Assembly (NCBI RefSeq): GCF_008727735.1 | Contig: NZ_CP044227.1 | Coordinates: forward strand, 1,674,001-1,738,000 | From: Flintibacter sp. KGMB00164 | GTDB taxonomy: Bacteria; Bacillota; Clostridia; Oscillospirales; Oscillospiraceae | Direction: 5' to 3' | DNA: 64,000 bases | Shown here: one piece after another, positions 34,949 through 43,718 of the stretch | How the letters are laid out: each line of letters begins with the position of its first letter | How positions within the stretch are numbered: the stretch's first letter is position 1 | Made by a program: the position numbers and the translations under genes | The notes under the pieces: model-generated | What the model was told of the DNA's origin: nothing | What the model saw: only the letters and a program-made list of their open reading frames with translations | Database searches by the model: none

Positions 34949-35414
34949 GGTCTCCCTCCTCCCAGCGCTCCAGGCGGGGCGCAAAGCCGTTTTCCTTTAC
35001 CCCTTTTGCAAAGTCCTCATCCAGGGCATGGACGCACAGATAGTTCCCCTTTAAGGAGACGGTCACCGTGCCCGGGGTAAGGGTGATGGAATTGGCCAGG
35101 GTGAGGCGGGTACCCTCCTCCTTCAGATCGGTACGGAACCACACCAGCCGCCCGCCTCCCTTCCGCTTTTGAGGGAAAAGGATCCGCTCCATCACCTGGA
35201 GATTGGACACCACAACCTGCCCAAACAGGTAAAAAAGGTATAAAAATACCCTGGGGAGCCGTCGAATCAGGCGCAATCCTCCCCAGGCGGGCAGTTTCAA
35301 AACCGTGCGTGCAAGCCAAGTGAGCGCGGCGGAGACCGCCGCGCCTGTGAGCACTACTTCCAAATCCACTCTTCCGTTGAGCACGATCCAAATGAGGAAC
35401 AGTAGGAAAAACAA
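34941..35414 (-). CDS. mnhE: MnhE/MrpE subunit
   Basis: 157 residues from a TTG start at 35414, seven bases after GGAGAGAGG; upstream in-frame starts lie in what should be the leader. Two N-terminal membrane spans (LFFLLFLIWIVLNG is the family start), a basic cytoplasmic domain and the signature LANSITLTPGTVTVSL followed by LCVHALD. First gene of the ten-gene operon. Confidence 0.9.
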   Translation of the reverse strand: MFFLLFLIWIVLNGRVDLEVVLTGAAVSAALTWLARTVLKLPAWGGLRLIRRLPRVFLYLFYLFGQVVVSNLQVMERILFPQKRKGGGRLVWFRTDLKEEGTRLTLANSITLTPGTVTVSLKGNYLCVHALDEDFAKGVKENGFAPRLERWEEGDHG

Positions 35415-35508
35415 GGGGGAACCTCTCTCCTTTGTTTTCAGGATGAGCCCCTGCGTTCCCTCCTTCTCCGCCAAAGCCGTAAGGGATCGCATTAGGCCGT
35501 TAAAGTGC

Positions 35509-35549
35509 ATTATAGCAGATACTTCATGAAATTGAAAGATTTTCATGAA
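35509..35549 (-). promoter_or_regulatory. Possible promoter and TTCATGAA operator of the Mrp-like operon
   Basis: Minus-strand TATAAT at 35509-35514 with no good -35 (TTTCAA at 17 bases). Two copies of the palindrome TTCATGAA at 35523-35530 and 35542-35549, 19 bases apart, overlie and flank the -35 position. The 280-base gap to the radical SAM gene holds this and the terminator at 35651-35681. Confidence 0.45.
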
Positions 35550-35650
35550 AAATATTCAAAATTTTTCTGTTAAAGCTCGAACAGTCCCTTTTCAGCCAGG
35601 CGGTATCCCATGCTTAACCTCAAAAAACAGGGATCTTCTCCCAGCTTAAG

Positions 35651-35681
35651 CAAACGCGGGATGTCCTAAAACATCCCGCGT
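35651..35681 (-). terminator. Terminator after radical SAM gene
   Basis: Perfect 11-base stem ACGCGGGATGT/ACATCCCGCGT (35654-35664 with 35671-35681), 6-base loop; short T tract (TTTGCTT) on the minus strand. Confidence 0.7.
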
Positions 35682-35694
35682 CTGGTTTCAACGA

Positions 35695-36573
35695 TCAGAT
35701 TCCCCGATTCAGGGTACGGCGCAGACGGATCTTACCCGCAAGCGCCTGGTCCAGCAGGTCCAAAAACTTCTGCCGGTCCTCGGGCAGGCCACCCTTGAGC
35801 GGCAGGTAGTTGGAGGCGTGGTTGCTGGTAAAATGGAGAGGATCCACGTCCAGATTTTCTACCAGCAGGTGGCACTCCTCCAGAATCTGGTCCGGGGTGC
35901 ACACCTTGAACCGTCCGGCCAGCACATCCTCCCCCAGGGGAGTGCCCTTGGCGGGAGCGAAAGTCATGGCAGACAGGTGCCGGGGCTTCATGGCATTGAT
36001 CATCTTGGCGGTGGACAGGATGTGCTCCTCCCAATCCCCGTCCTGGCCGGTCAGGCCCATGATGACGATGGCCCACAGGTCAAAGCCCGCTGCCACCAGC
36101 TTTTGGCCTGCCTCCAGCATTTGGGCGGCGGTAACACCTTTGTTGATGGCCTTGAGCACCGCGTCGCTGCCGCTCTCCACCCCCAGGTAGGCCCGGTTGA
36201 GGCCCGCATCCCGGATGGCCTTCAGCTCCTCGGGAGATTTGGCCAGGGTGCTCCGGGGACCGGCGTAGGTGGTCACCTTCTCCAGGGCAGGGAAAGTATC
36301 GTAGAGCTTGCGCAGCACCCGGATGAGATCATCGGTCTTCATGATGACCGCGTCGCCATCCATCAGGAACACCCGCTTGAGGCCCGGACCGTAGTAGTCC
36401 CGGGCCATATCGATGTCCTCCAAAATCTCCTCCACCGGACGGATGCGGAATTTCTTCTCCTTATACATGGCACAGAAGGTGCACTTATTATAGGAGCAGC
36501 CGATGGTGCATTGGAGCAGATAGCTCTTCCACTCTCCTGGGGGCCGGTACAAAATATCACTGTCGTATCGCAT
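35695..36573 (-). CDS. Radical SAM protein of unknown substrate
   Basis: 292 residues. The iron-sulfur motif is CSYNKCTFC (residues about 26-34), a C-x4-C-x2-C spacing, as seen in a subgroup of B12-binding-like/HemN-like radical SAM proteins, preceded by the LYRPPGEWKSYLLQ entry segment. Further family blocks are VFLMDGDAV, TYAGPRSTL, RAYLGVESGSDAVLKAINKG and the C-terminal DPLHFTSNHASNYLPLKG. No extra Fe-S module. It is not next to an obvious peptide or enzyme substrate; the role is unknown. Confidence 0.88.
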   Translation of the reverse strand: MRYDSDILYRPPGEWKSYLLQCTIGCSYNKCTFCAMYKEKKFRIRPVEEILEDIDMARDYYGPGLKRVFLMDGDAVIMKTDDLIRVLRKLYDTFPALEKVTTYAGPRSTLAKSPEELKAIRDAGLNRAYLGVESGSDAVLKAINKGVTAAQMLEAGQKLVAAGFDLWAIVIMGLTGQDGDWEEHILSTAKMINAMKPRHLSAMTFAPAKGTPLGEDVLAGRFKVCTPDQILEECHLLVENLDVDPLHFTSNHASNYLPLKGGLPEDRQKFLDLLDQALAGKIRLRRTLNRGI

Positions 36574-36610
36574 AAGTTGTTTCCTTTCTTCTCACAAAAC
36601 AAACGGTTCC

Positions 36611-36630
36611 GCTCCCACCGGGGTGGGAGC
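36611..36630 (-). terminator. Hairpin between DUF951 gene and radical SAM gene
   Basis: GCTCCCACC (36611-36619) with GGTGGGAGC (36622-36630), nine pairs on paper with a short loop; followed on the minus strand by GGAACCGTTTGTTTTG, so only a weak terminator. Confidence 0.4.
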
Positions 36631-36641
36631 ACAAAACATGG

Positions 36642-36839
36642 TCAAACGCTTACCTGGTCTCCGTCCCGGAACACCTTGCGGATATTTTTCTCCGCCTTGC
36701 TCCGGGGCAGCATCACCTCATGGCCGCAGCCCTGGCAGCGCATCTTAAAGTCCATGCCCACCCGCAGCACTAACCACTCCGAGCTGCCGCAGGGATGGGT
36801 CTTTTTCATTCTCAGGATATCCCCTACATGAATGTCCAT
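36642..36839 (-). CDS. DUF951 family small protein
   Basis: 65 residues. Family landmarks are VGDILRMKKTHPCG, the WLVLRVGMDFKMRCQGCGHEVMLPRS block with a CQGC pair, and the basic tail. Seen near replication or translation genes in Firmicutes; no function assigned as far as I know. Starts nine bases after the response regulator stop, so probably the same transcript. Confidence 0.9.
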   Translation of the reverse strand: MDIHVGDILRMKKTHPCGSSEWLVLRVGMDFKMRCQGCGHEVMLPRSKAEKNIRKVFRDGDQVSV

Positions 36840-36848
36840 GCCGACCTC

Positions 36849-37541
36849 CTAACAATCCGCCATTTTAAAGCCAATGCCCCACACGGTCTTGATAAACTCC
36901 TGCTTGCTCACCTTACCCAGCTTGGAACGCAGGTTGCTGATGTGCACGTTGACCGTGTTGTCGTCGCCGAAGTAGTCCTCGCCCCACACGTGCTGATAGA
37001 TCTGCTCCCGGGTAAATACCCGCTTGGGGTACTCCATCAGCAGGGCCAGAATTTCAAATTCCCGTGCGGTGAGGGTCACGGGATTTCCTTCCGCCGTGAC
37101 GGTAAACTCCTCCCGGTCCAGGCACAGATCGCCGCAGACAAAGCGCTGCTTTTTCTCCGGAGGCGCGGAGAACTTCTTCACCCGGCGCAGCTGGGCCTCC
37201 ACCCGGGCCAGCACCTCCTGGTTGTCAAAGGGCTTTGGGATGAAGTCATCCGCCCCCAGGCGCAGCACCTTCACCCGGTCCTCCACGCCCGCCTTGGCGG
37301 ACAGGACGATGATGGGCATGGTGCCGTGCTGGCGCACCTTGGCAATGAACTCCTCTCCGGTCAGACCGGGGAGCATCAGGTCCAGCAGCACCAGGTCAAA
37401 GCCCTCCTTCTCCGCCCACAGCATGGCCTCGCTGCCGGAGAAGGCGCTCTGGCTGAAATAACCTGCGTCGTTGAGGATGGTACACAGCAGGCGGTTGATG
37501 TCCTGATCATCTTCCACCACTAAGATCCGTATCGGCTCCAA
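36849..37541 (-). CDS. OmpR/PhoB-type response regulator without adjacent kinase
   Basis: 230 residues from a TTG start at 37541, seven bases after AGGAAGG. Receiver domain 1-120 with VEDD acidic pair, phospho-acceptor in VLLDLMLPG, and switch residues in IIVLSAK and KPF. Winged-helix domain about 135-227 ending TVWGIGFKMA. The cognate kinase is absent here; a kinase of matching type (51770-52666) lies 14 kb away next to an ABC exporter. Confidence 0.94.
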   Translation of the reverse strand: MEPIRILVVEDDQDINRLLCTILNDAGYFSQSAFSGSEAMLWAEKEGFDLVLLDLMLPGLTGEEFIAKVRQHGTMPIIVLSAKAGVEDRVKVLRLGADDFIPKPFDNQEVLARVEAQLRRVKKFSAPPEKKQRFVCGDLCLDREEFTVTAEGNPVTLTAREFEILALLMEYPKRVFTREQIYQHVWGEDYFGDDNTVNVHISNLRSKLGKVSKQEFIKTVWGIGFKMADC

Positions 37542-37557
37542 CTTAGGTCCTTCCTTT

Positions 37558-38823
37558 CTAAGGCTTTTTGATCTCGTCCCAGTAGCGGCGGGCGGCCTGT
37601 TCCGTCTTGTTGTCGCCGTACTGGTAGTATTTCCGGTTTTTCAGCTCGTCCGGCAGGTACTGCTGGCGCACCCAGTGGCCGGGGAAGTCGTGGGGATAGA
37701 GGTACCCCTGCTCCCGCTCCAACCCTGCCGAGTCGGCGTGGACATTTTGCAGTTCCCGGGGGATGTCCCCCACCCGTCCCGCCTTTACATCGGCCATGGC
37801 GGCGGCGATGCCCTGATAGACCGAATTGGACTTGGGGGCGGTGGCCAGCAGCACCGCCGCCTGGGCCAGGGGCAGCCTGGCCTCGGGCAGTCCCAGCTGC
37901 AAGGCGTTGTCCACGCAGGCCTTCACGATGAGGGCGGCCTGGGGATAGGCCATGCCCACGTCCTCGCTGGCCGAGCACAACAGCCGCCGGATGGCGGTGG
38001 TCATGTCTCCCGCCTCCAGCAGCCGGGCTAGGTAGTGGAGGGCGGCGTCCGGGTCGGACCCGCGCAAGGACTTCATCAGAGCGGAGGCGATGTCAAAGTG
38101 GGCGTCTCCTTCCCGGTCGTAGCGCATGGCCGATTTCTGGGCCGCCGTTTTCGCGTCGTCCAGACTGACAAGGAATTTTCCTTGCTCCTTCTTGGCCGCC
38201 GAGGCCAACAGCTCCAAAGCGTTCATGGCTTTGCGGATGTCGCCGCCGCAGGCGGAGGCGATATGCTCCCGCACTCCCTCCTCCAGCTCCAGCTTGCCGC
38301 CTAAGCGCTGTTCCAGGATGGAAACACCCCGGTCGATGGCGGGCAGGGCATCCTGGGCGGTGATCTGCTTGAACTCAAAGACGGTGGACCGGGACAGCAC
38401 TGCCCCAAACACATAGAAGAAGGGATTCTCCGTGGTGGAGGCGATAAGGGTGATCTTCCCGTTCTCCATAAACTCCAGCAGAGACTGCTGCTGCTTCTTG
38501 TTAAAGTACTGGATCTCGTCTAAGTAAAGCAAAACTCCTTCCGGGGCCAACAGGGTCCCGATGTCGGCGATGATGTCTTTAATGTCACTGATGGAGGCGG
38601 TGGTGGCGTTGAGGCGGTGCAGGGGCCGGTTGGTCCGCTGGGCGATGATGTTGGCCACGGTGGTCTTTCCTGTGCCAGACGGACCGTAGAAGATGAGATT
38701 GGGGACATTGCCTCCCTCAATGATGCGGCGCAGCAGACCGTCCTTGCCCAGGATGTGCTTCTGCCCCACCACCTCGTCCAGGGTCGTGGGCCGGATCTCG
38801 TCGGCCAGAGGCCGGTATGCCAT
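37558..38823 (-). CDS. rarA: Replication-associated recombination protein RarA/MgsA
   Basis: 421 residues, full length. AAA+ ATPase acting at stalled forks. Walker A GPSGTGKTT near residue 49-57, Walker B LYLDEIQYFNKKQQ, sensor 1 STTENP, and the C-terminal tetramerisation region with GMAYPQAALIVKACVDNALQLG and the NKYGQYLPDELKNRKYY-like end. ATG follows AGGTGA. Sixteen bases upstream of the response regulator, likely co-transcribed. Confidence 0.95.
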   Translation of the reverse strand: MAYRPLADEIRPTTLDEVVGQKHILGKDGLLRRIIEGGNVPNLIFYGPSGTGKTTVANIIAQRTNRPLHRLNATTASISDIKDIIADIGTLLAPEGVLLYLDEIQYFNKKQQQSLLEFMENGKITLIASTTENPFFYVFGAVLSRSTVFEFKQITAQDALPAIDRGVSILEQRLGGKLELEEGVREHIASACGGDIRKAMNALELLASAAKKEQGKFLVSLDDAKTAAQKSAMRYDREGDAHFDIASALMKSLRGSDPDAALHYLARLLEAGDMTTAIRRLLCSASEDVGMAYPQAALIVKACVDNALQLGLPEARLPLAQAAVLLATAPKSNSVYQGIAAAMADVKAGRVGDIPRELQNVHADSAGLEREQGYLYPHDFPGHWVRQQYLPDELKNRKYYQYGDNKTEQAARRYWDEIKKP

Positions 38824-38854
38824 AACAAATCACCTCACAGAGAAACATCAAAAC

Positions 38855-39649
38855 TCAGGCGGGCTGCTCCAGACCGGCAGCCCGGCACATCCGCGTTTTA
38901 AAGAAGTGGTTCACCAGGGCGATGGAGCGCCCCACACCCACCATGGCGGCCAGGGTACCGATACCGATGCCAATCACCTGTCCCCGGCACGCCAGGCCAA
39001 TGATACAGGTCACGGTCACGCAGCCCACATCGAAGATATTCTTAGCAAAGCCTTGATCCCGGCCCATCTTCTCGGCCACGGCAGCCACGATGCCGTCTCC
39101 CGGATTGGGCACCAGGCGCATGTTCACCGTCATGGACACCCCTACGCCGGTACACAAAATGGCCAGAATCAGCAGCAGGAAATTGGCAAGGAAACCGTGG
39201 TTTGCACTGTTATAGGGAATAAATGCGTCAAACAGGTTGAGCACCCGGCTGAACACCAGACTCAGTGGGAACTGGAGCAGATCATAGAGGTGGCTCTTCT
39301 TCCCCCGGATAGCAAATTGGGCGGCCACAAACAGGGCGTAGAGCACAAAGGTCATATCCCCGAAGTTCATATCCAGAATCTGGGATACACAGTAGGCCAC
39401 CGACACGATGGGCGACACTCCCAGGCCGGTCTTGGTGTTTAGAGTGAGGCCCAGGGCCAGGATCACCATGCCCAGGGTATAACAGCACCATCGGTTTATG
39501 CTCTCCGCTTTCTTGTCCGCTTTCTTGAAAGAAAGCTTGGCAAAGAACTTCCCGCAAAGCTTCGCTTTGCCTCCCGCCTGCTGGCAGGAGGAATGTGCTG
39601 GGGACAGTCCTTCCCCCGCCTGTAAGCTATCACTTGTCCTGTGTTTCAA
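38855..39649 (-). CDS. YczE/YitT-like membrane protein with repeat-derived N-terminus
   Basis: 264 residues if the TTG at 39649 is used (GAAGG nine bases ahead). The membrane core of about 210 residues has five or six spans; TGLGVSPIVSVAYC and VPNPGDGIVAAVAEKMG fit the YczE/YyaS family of unknown function. Residues about 20-50 are encoded by the hairpin repeat (39519-39591) and read as a basic Lys/Phe-rich peptide. No better start with a ribosome binding site is seen between the repeat and the first span except a late ATG (39520-39440 region is otherwise free of ATG in frame until the first membrane span). Exact start is uncertain. Confidence 0.75.
   Translation of the reverse strand: MKHRTSDSLQAGEGLSPAHSSCQQAGGKAKLCGKFFAKLSFKKADKKAESINRWCCYTLGMVILALGLTLNTKTGLGVSPIVSVAYCVSQILDMNFGDMTFVLYALFVAAQFAIRGKKSHLYDLLQFPLSLVFSRVLNLFDAFIPYNSANHGFLANFLLLILAILCTGVGVSMTVNMRLVPNPGDGIVAAVAEKMGRDQGFAKNIFDVGCVTVTCIIGLACRGQVIGIGIGTLAAMVGVGRSIALVNHFFKTRMCRAAGLEQPA
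39519..39591. repeat. Hairpin-array element, copy B, inside a coding frame
   Basis: Inverted repeats GCTTTCTTGAAAGAAAGC (39519-39536), GCAAAGCTTCGCTTTGC (39554-39570) and CCTCCCGCC/GGCAGGAGG (39570-39591). On the minus strand the order and the spacer (GGGAAGTTCTTT) match copy A (GCGAAAGCTCTTT), and the paired bases differ in a compensating way. Confidence 0.75.
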
Positions 39650-39678
39650 TGTAACATGCCTTCTTTAATATTGGATTC

Positions 39679-40338
39679 TCAGTCTTTGGCAGGCTCTGCC
39701 ACGTTCTTGCTGAAATAGTCGCACCAGGGCCGGAGCACACACTCCCCGCACTGGGGCCGACGGGCAATACACACCGCCCGGCCGTGGAGCACCAGACGGT
39801 GGCAGAAGTCGTTGGACTCCTCTGGAGGCAGCACCTTCCGAAGCTGCATCTCCACCTTGGTAGGATCCTTGGAGCCGTCGGTAAGGCCCAGCAGACCGGT
39901 GATGCGGATACAGTGGGTATCAGCCACCACCACACCGGGTACATGGAACACGTCGCCCAGCATCAGGTTTGCCGTCTTACGCCCCACGCCGGGCAACTTC
40001 AGCAAATCTTCCATAGTGCCGGGCACTTTTCCTCCGTACTCGGCCAAAATCATCTGGGAGGCTAGCACGATATCCCGGGCCTTGGCACGGAAAAAGCCGG
40101 TGGAGTGGATGTACTGCTCCACCTCGGAAATATCCGCATTGGCCAGCGCCTCCAGGGTGGGGAATCGGGCAAAGAGCGCCGGGGTCACTTTATTCACCCG
40201 TTCATCGGTACACTGGGCGGCCAGACGCACCGAGAACAGCAATTCGTAATCTTTTTCATAGTCCAGAGAGCAGATCCCGTCGGGATAGAGCTCCTTGAGC
40301 GCATCCACAATGGCGCGCACCTCTTGCTGTGACTTCAT
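39679..40338 (-). CDS. nth: Endonuclease III
   Basis: 219 residues from ATG at 40338 after GAGAGGATG; an in-frame start at 40362 precedes the ribosome binding site. Removes oxidised pyrimidines. The helix-hairpin-helix [10 protein letters not shown] contains the catalytic Lys, [10 protein letters not shown] the catalytic Asp, and the C-terminus the 4Fe-4S motif C-x6-C-x2-C-x5-C ([17 protein letters not shown]). Divergent from glyA. Confidence 0.96.
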   Translation of the reverse strand: MKSQQEVRAIVDALKELYPDGICSLDYEKDYELLFSVRLAAQCTDERVNKVTPALFARFPTLEALANADISEVEQYIHSTGFFRAKARDIVLASQMILAEYGGKVPGTMEDLLKLPGVGRKTANLMLGDVFHVPGVVVADTHCIRITGLLGLTDGSKDPTKVEMQLRKVLPPEESNDFCHRLVLHGRAVCIARRPQCGECVLRPWCDYFSKNVAEPAKD

Positions 40339-40424
40339 GGTTTCATCCTCTCTTTCGAGCATATCATTTTTATTGTATCACAACTTGTCAAACCTGGCGA
40401 TGGGAACTTTCTGTTTCTTCCGCA

Positions 40425-40452
40425 TTGTTTTTTTCCGCGCTTCTGGTATAAT
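40425..40452 (+). promoter_or_regulatory. Probable glyA promoter
   Basis: TTGTTT (40425-40430), 16-base spacer, TATAAT (40447-40452); leader of about 60 bases. No riboswitch-like fold is apparent in it. Confidence 0.65.
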
Positions 40453-40518
40453 AACCGCAGAACTGTGAACATCCGCAGACAGGCTTTGCCTGAGAAGAAC
40501 AGAAAAGGAGTGTTTCCC

Positions 40519-41772
40519 ATGGTCAACGAACTTATGGACTTTCTCACCGCCGCCGATCCTCAGGTGGGTGAGGCAGTACGGGCCGAGTACGACCGGCAGC
40601 AGCAGAACATCGAGCTGATTGCCTCGGAGAACATCGTCAGCCCCGCTGTGCTGGCCGCCGCCGGCACCGTGCTCACCAACAAATACGCCGAGGGCTATCC
40701 CGGTAAGCGCTACTACGGCGGCTGCCAGTGCGTGGACGTGGTGGAGAACATCGCCATCGAGCGGGCTAAGGAGCTCTTCGGCGCCAATTACGCCAACGTG
40801 CAGCCCCACTCCGGCGCCCAGGCCAACTTTGCCGTGTATCAGGCTCTGTGTCAGCACGGCGATACCGTCATGGGCATGAGCCTGGACAACGGCGGCCACC
40901 TGACTCACGGCTCCCCCGTGAACTTCTCCGGCAAGAACTATAATATGGTCGCCTACGGCGTGGACGAGAAGGGCTATATCGACTACGATCAGGTGCGTGA
41001 TCTGGCCAAGAAGCACCAGCCCAAGATGATCCTGGCCGGTGCCTCCGCTTACCCCCGGGTCATCGACTTCAAGACCTTTGCCGACATCGCCCACGAGGTA
41101 GGGGCTTACCTGTTTGTGGACATGGCCCACATCGCCGGCCTGGTGGCCGCGGGCGTACACCCCTCCCCTGTCCCCTACGCCGACGTGGTGTCCACCACCA
41201 CTCATAAGACCCTGCGCGGTCCCCGCGGCGGCATGCTGCTGTGCAATGACGAGGCCATTGCCAAGAAGCTCAACTCCGCCATCTTCCCCGGCAGCCAGGG
41301 CGGTCCTCTGGAGCACATCATCGCTGCCAAGGCGGTGGCTCTGGGCGAGGCCCTCAAACCCGAGTTCAAGGAGTATCAGACCCAGATCGTAAAGAACGCC
41401 GCCGTGCTGGCCCAGGCCATTCTGGACGGTGGCCTGGACCTGGTGTCCGGCGGCACCGACAACCACCTGATGCTGGTGGATCTGCGCCCCGCTCACCTCA
41501 CCGGTAAGGAGATGGAGCACCGTCTGGACGAGGTGTATATCACCGTCAACAAAAACGCCATCCCCAACGACCCGGAGAAGCCCTTCGTCACCTCCGGCAT
41601 CCGGGTGGGCACCCCCGCTGTCACCTCCCGCGGCTTCAAGGAGGAGGAGATGAAGGTGGTCGGCTCCCTCATCTGCCAGTGCGCCCGGGACGACTTCCAG
41701 TCCAACATTGAGTCTCTCCGCGCCCAGGTGAAGGCCCTCACCAGCAAGTACCCCCTGTATACCAACTGCTGA
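40519..41772 (+). CDS. glyA: Serine hydroxymethyltransferase
   Basis: 417 residues from ATG at 40519 (AAAAGGAG upstream). PLP enzyme exchanging serine/glycine and one-carbon units on tetrahydrofolate. Motifs: [14 protein letters not shown] near residue 32, [27 protein letters not shown], and the PLP-lysine segment [15 protein letters not shown]. Strong C-ending codon bias. Single-gene unit with its own promoter and terminator. Confidence 0.97.
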   Translation: MVNELMDFLTAADPQVGEAVRAEYDRQQQNIELIASENIVSPAVLAAAGTVLTNKYAEGYPGKRYYGGCQCVDVVENIAIERAKELFGANYANVQPHSGAQANFAVYQALCQHGDTVMGMSLDNGGHLTHGSPVNFSGKNYNMVAYGVDEKGYIDYDQVRDLAKKHQPKMILAGASAYPRVIDFKTFADIAHEVGAYLFVDMAHIAGLVAAGVHPSPVPYADVVSTTTHKTLRGPRGGMLLCNDEAIAKKLNSAIFPGSQGGPLEHIIAAKAVALGEALKPEFKEYQTQIVKNAAVLAQAILDGGLDLVSGGTDNHLMLVDLRPAHLTGKEMEHRLDEVYITVNKNAIPNDPEKPFVTSGIRVGTPAVTSRGFKEEEMKVVGSLICQCARDDFQSNIESLRAQVKALTSKYPLYTNC

Positions 41773-41784
41773 TTGTCATTCCAC

Positions 41785-41828
41785 ACGCCCTGCAGCTCTG
41801 CTCCGGCAGTCTGCAGGGCGTTTTTTTT
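41785..41828 (+). terminator. Rho-independent terminator after glyA
   Basis: 10-base stem CGCCCTGCAG (41786-41795) with CTGCAGGGCG (41811-41820), followed by eight T. Confidence 0.93.
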
Positions 41829-41879
41829 GCATTTTCTTTCCTGTTCGCCCAGCTGCGCCTGATCCTTTCCATTTCTTTA

Positions 41880-41950
41880 GAATCCTTAAGCGAATCTTAA
41901 ACATTTGTAATTGCCCTGTAATCGTCCTGGAATCTTTCATGGCATATAAT
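41880..41950 (+). promoter_or_regulatory. Promoter region of exporter operon with 11-base direct repeats
   Basis: CTTAA at 41885-41889 and 41896-41900, within GAATCCTTAA and GAATCTTAA, spaced 11 bases as in OmpR/PhoB-type boxes. A perfect TATAAT is at 41945-41950 but without a good -35 at 16-18 bases, which would suit activator dependence. Confidence 0.45.
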
Positions 41951-42013
41951 GGTCTTGATCGAACAGGCCTTCCTGCCCATTGGAAGAATATTTACATTCA
42001 GGAGGAGTACACC

Positions 42014-43705
42014 ATGTCAGAAGCTACCTTACCCCAGACAAAACCCGCCCCTCCCTCTCCGGCGGCCGGCAAACCCAAAAAGCCTCTGGACAAGCGGAAA
42101 CTGCGGACCATCATTGCCTTGGTTTTGGTCGCAGCCCTTTTATTGGGTGGCGGTGTCGCCCTGTACCGGTTCCTATTCTCTTCCAACGATAAGCCTGGAG
42201 AAATCCTGTCCAAGCCCGCTGAGATCGGCTCCCTGCAAAGCCGGGTAGCGGGCAGCGGCTCGGCCAAGGCCAAGGAGTCGGCGGCTATCACCCTAACTCA
42301 GGGCGGTACGGTCCAGGAAGTCTTTGTCAATGCCGGTGAGACTGTCACCGCCGGCCAGCCCCTGTACAGCATCTTCAGCCAGGCGGCTCAGGACGAGGTG
42401 ACCAACGCCCAGAAGCGGGTGGACTCCCTGCAGAAGGATATGGCCGACCTCCAGGAGCAGGCCTCCAACCTCACCCTCCGCGCCCCCTTCTCGGGCAAGC
42501 TCACTCAGGTGCAGTCCTTTGAGCCCGAGCAGGAGATCTCCGCGGGCACCACGGTGGCCACCCTGGTCAACGACAAACAGCTCAAGCTCTCCCTCTACTT
42601 CAGCTATGCCTATGAGAACAGCATCTACAAGGGGCAGTCTGTTCAGGTCTCTGTCCCCACCGTGATGCGCACCTTCACCGGACGGGTGGATGAGATCCAC
42701 AAGGTGAGCTTCATCTCCCCCGAGGGAGCCGTCCACTTTGAGGTGGTCATCGTCTTTGACAACCCCGGCACTCTCACCGCCGGCATGGACGCCTCCGCCA
42801 TACTTACTGCCTCTGACGGCAGTTCCATCTACCCCTATGAGAACGGAAAGACCGAGTACTATGAGTCCCGGGAACTGAAGACCAAGGCCGGCGGACCGCT
42901 GGCCTCCACGGGCAACCTGCGCAACTACGCCAACGTCTCCGCCGGGACCGCTCTGCTCACCATGGCCTCGGACACCATTGACTCTCAGATCCGCGCCAAG
43001 CAGGAGGAGCTGGACGAGGCCGTCCGGACCCTGGAGACCGCCCAGAAGGCCCTGGCCGACTTCAACGCCGTGGCTCCCATCGACGGCACCGTCATTACCT
43101 GTACCCTCTCCCCCGGCGCCGAGGTAAAAAGCGGCGATACGGTCATCATTATCTCCAACAACACCACCATGCTGGTCACCATCAACGTGGACGACAAAAA
43201 CATTTCCTTCATCCACCCCGGCGACATGGTGGAGTTGGACTGGAACGGCACCATGTTCATGGGCACTGTCACCGCCATTGACATGGGCGGCGCCCAGAGC
43301 GGCAGCGGCATGACCACCTATCCCGTCACCCTGACCGTGGACAACTTTGACGGCACCCTGGTGGACGGTGCCTGGCTGCAGTACTCCTTTGTCACCAGCC
43401 AGTCGGACAACTGCATCATGGTGCCCACCAGCGCGGTCAAATATATCCCTGACACCGAGGGCAACCGCCAGTCGGTGGTCTTTGTCCAGCGGGACAGCCG
43501 CCCCGATGATGTGCCCGAGCTGCTTCTGCCCGAGACCGAGCCTGGTCAGCCGCCCAAGCTGCCCTCTGAGGCGGACGGCTACTACCCCGTTCTCGTGGAG
43601 ACCGGCATCTCCGACGCAGAGAACGTAGAGATCATCTCCGGCATTGAGGAGGGCGACGTGGTCTTCGTCAACTTTACCGTGACCGATCAGGGCAGCAGCT
43701 GGTAA
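42014..43705 (+). CDS. MacA/HlyD-type periplasmic-adaptor-like protein with two barrel-sandwich modules
   Basis: 563 residues from ATG at 42014 (GGAGGAG upstream). One N-terminal membrane span (about 36-54), rest outside the cell. Two lipoyl-like modules are visible: the first around GTVQEVFVNAGETVTAGQPLYSI with a short coiled hairpin (about 120-160) and a closing half APFSGKLTQ; the second with a coiled hairpin AKQEELDEAVRTLETAQKALADF and PIDGTVITCTLSPGAEVKSGDTV. MacA-type adaptors normally have one. It heads an operon with an ATPase, a permease and an SLH protein. Confidence 0.87.
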   Translation: MSEATLPQTKPAPPSPAAGKPKKPLDKRKLRTIIALVLVAALLLGGGVALYRFLFSSNDKPGEILSKPAEIGSLQSRVAGSGSAKAKESAAITLTQGGTVQEVFVNAGETVTAGQPLYSIFSQAAQDEVTNAQKRVDSLQKDMADLQEQASNLTLRAPFSGKLTQVQSFEPEQEISAGTTVATLVNDKQLKLSLYFSYAYENSIYKGQSVQVSVPTVMRTFTGRVDEIHKVSFISPEGAVHFEVVIVFDNPGTLTAGMDASAILTASDGSSIYPYENGKTEYYESRELKTKAGGPLASTGNLRNYANVSAGTALLTMASDTIDSQIRAKQEELDEAVRTLETAQKALADFNAVAPIDGTVITCTLSPGAEVKSGDTVIIISNNTTMLVTINVDDKNISFIHPGDMVELDWNGTMFMGTVTAIDMGGAQSGSGMTTYPVTLTVDNFDGTLVDGAWLQYSFVTSQSDNCIMVPTSAVKYIPDTEGNRQSVVFVQRDSRPDDVPELLLPETEPGQPPKLPSEADGYYPVLVETGISDAENVEIISGIEEGDVVFVNFTVTDQGSSW

Positions 43706-43718
43706 AGGAGGGCCGCAT

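Noticed and set aside
26122-35414. Membrane-bound [NiFe] hydrogenase (Mbh/Ech) operon
   Set aside because: The order of the first genes fits Mbh, but no hydrogenase large or small subunit or ferredoxin-like protein is present; called Mrp-like instead.
37558-38823. DNA polymerase III tau/gamma (DnaX)
   Set aside because: AAA+ motifs are shared, but the C-terminal region and length are those of RarA/MgsA, without a zinc site.
40453-40518. Tetrahydrofolate or glycine riboswitch ahead of glyA
   Set aside because: The leader is only about 60 bases and shows no matching fold.
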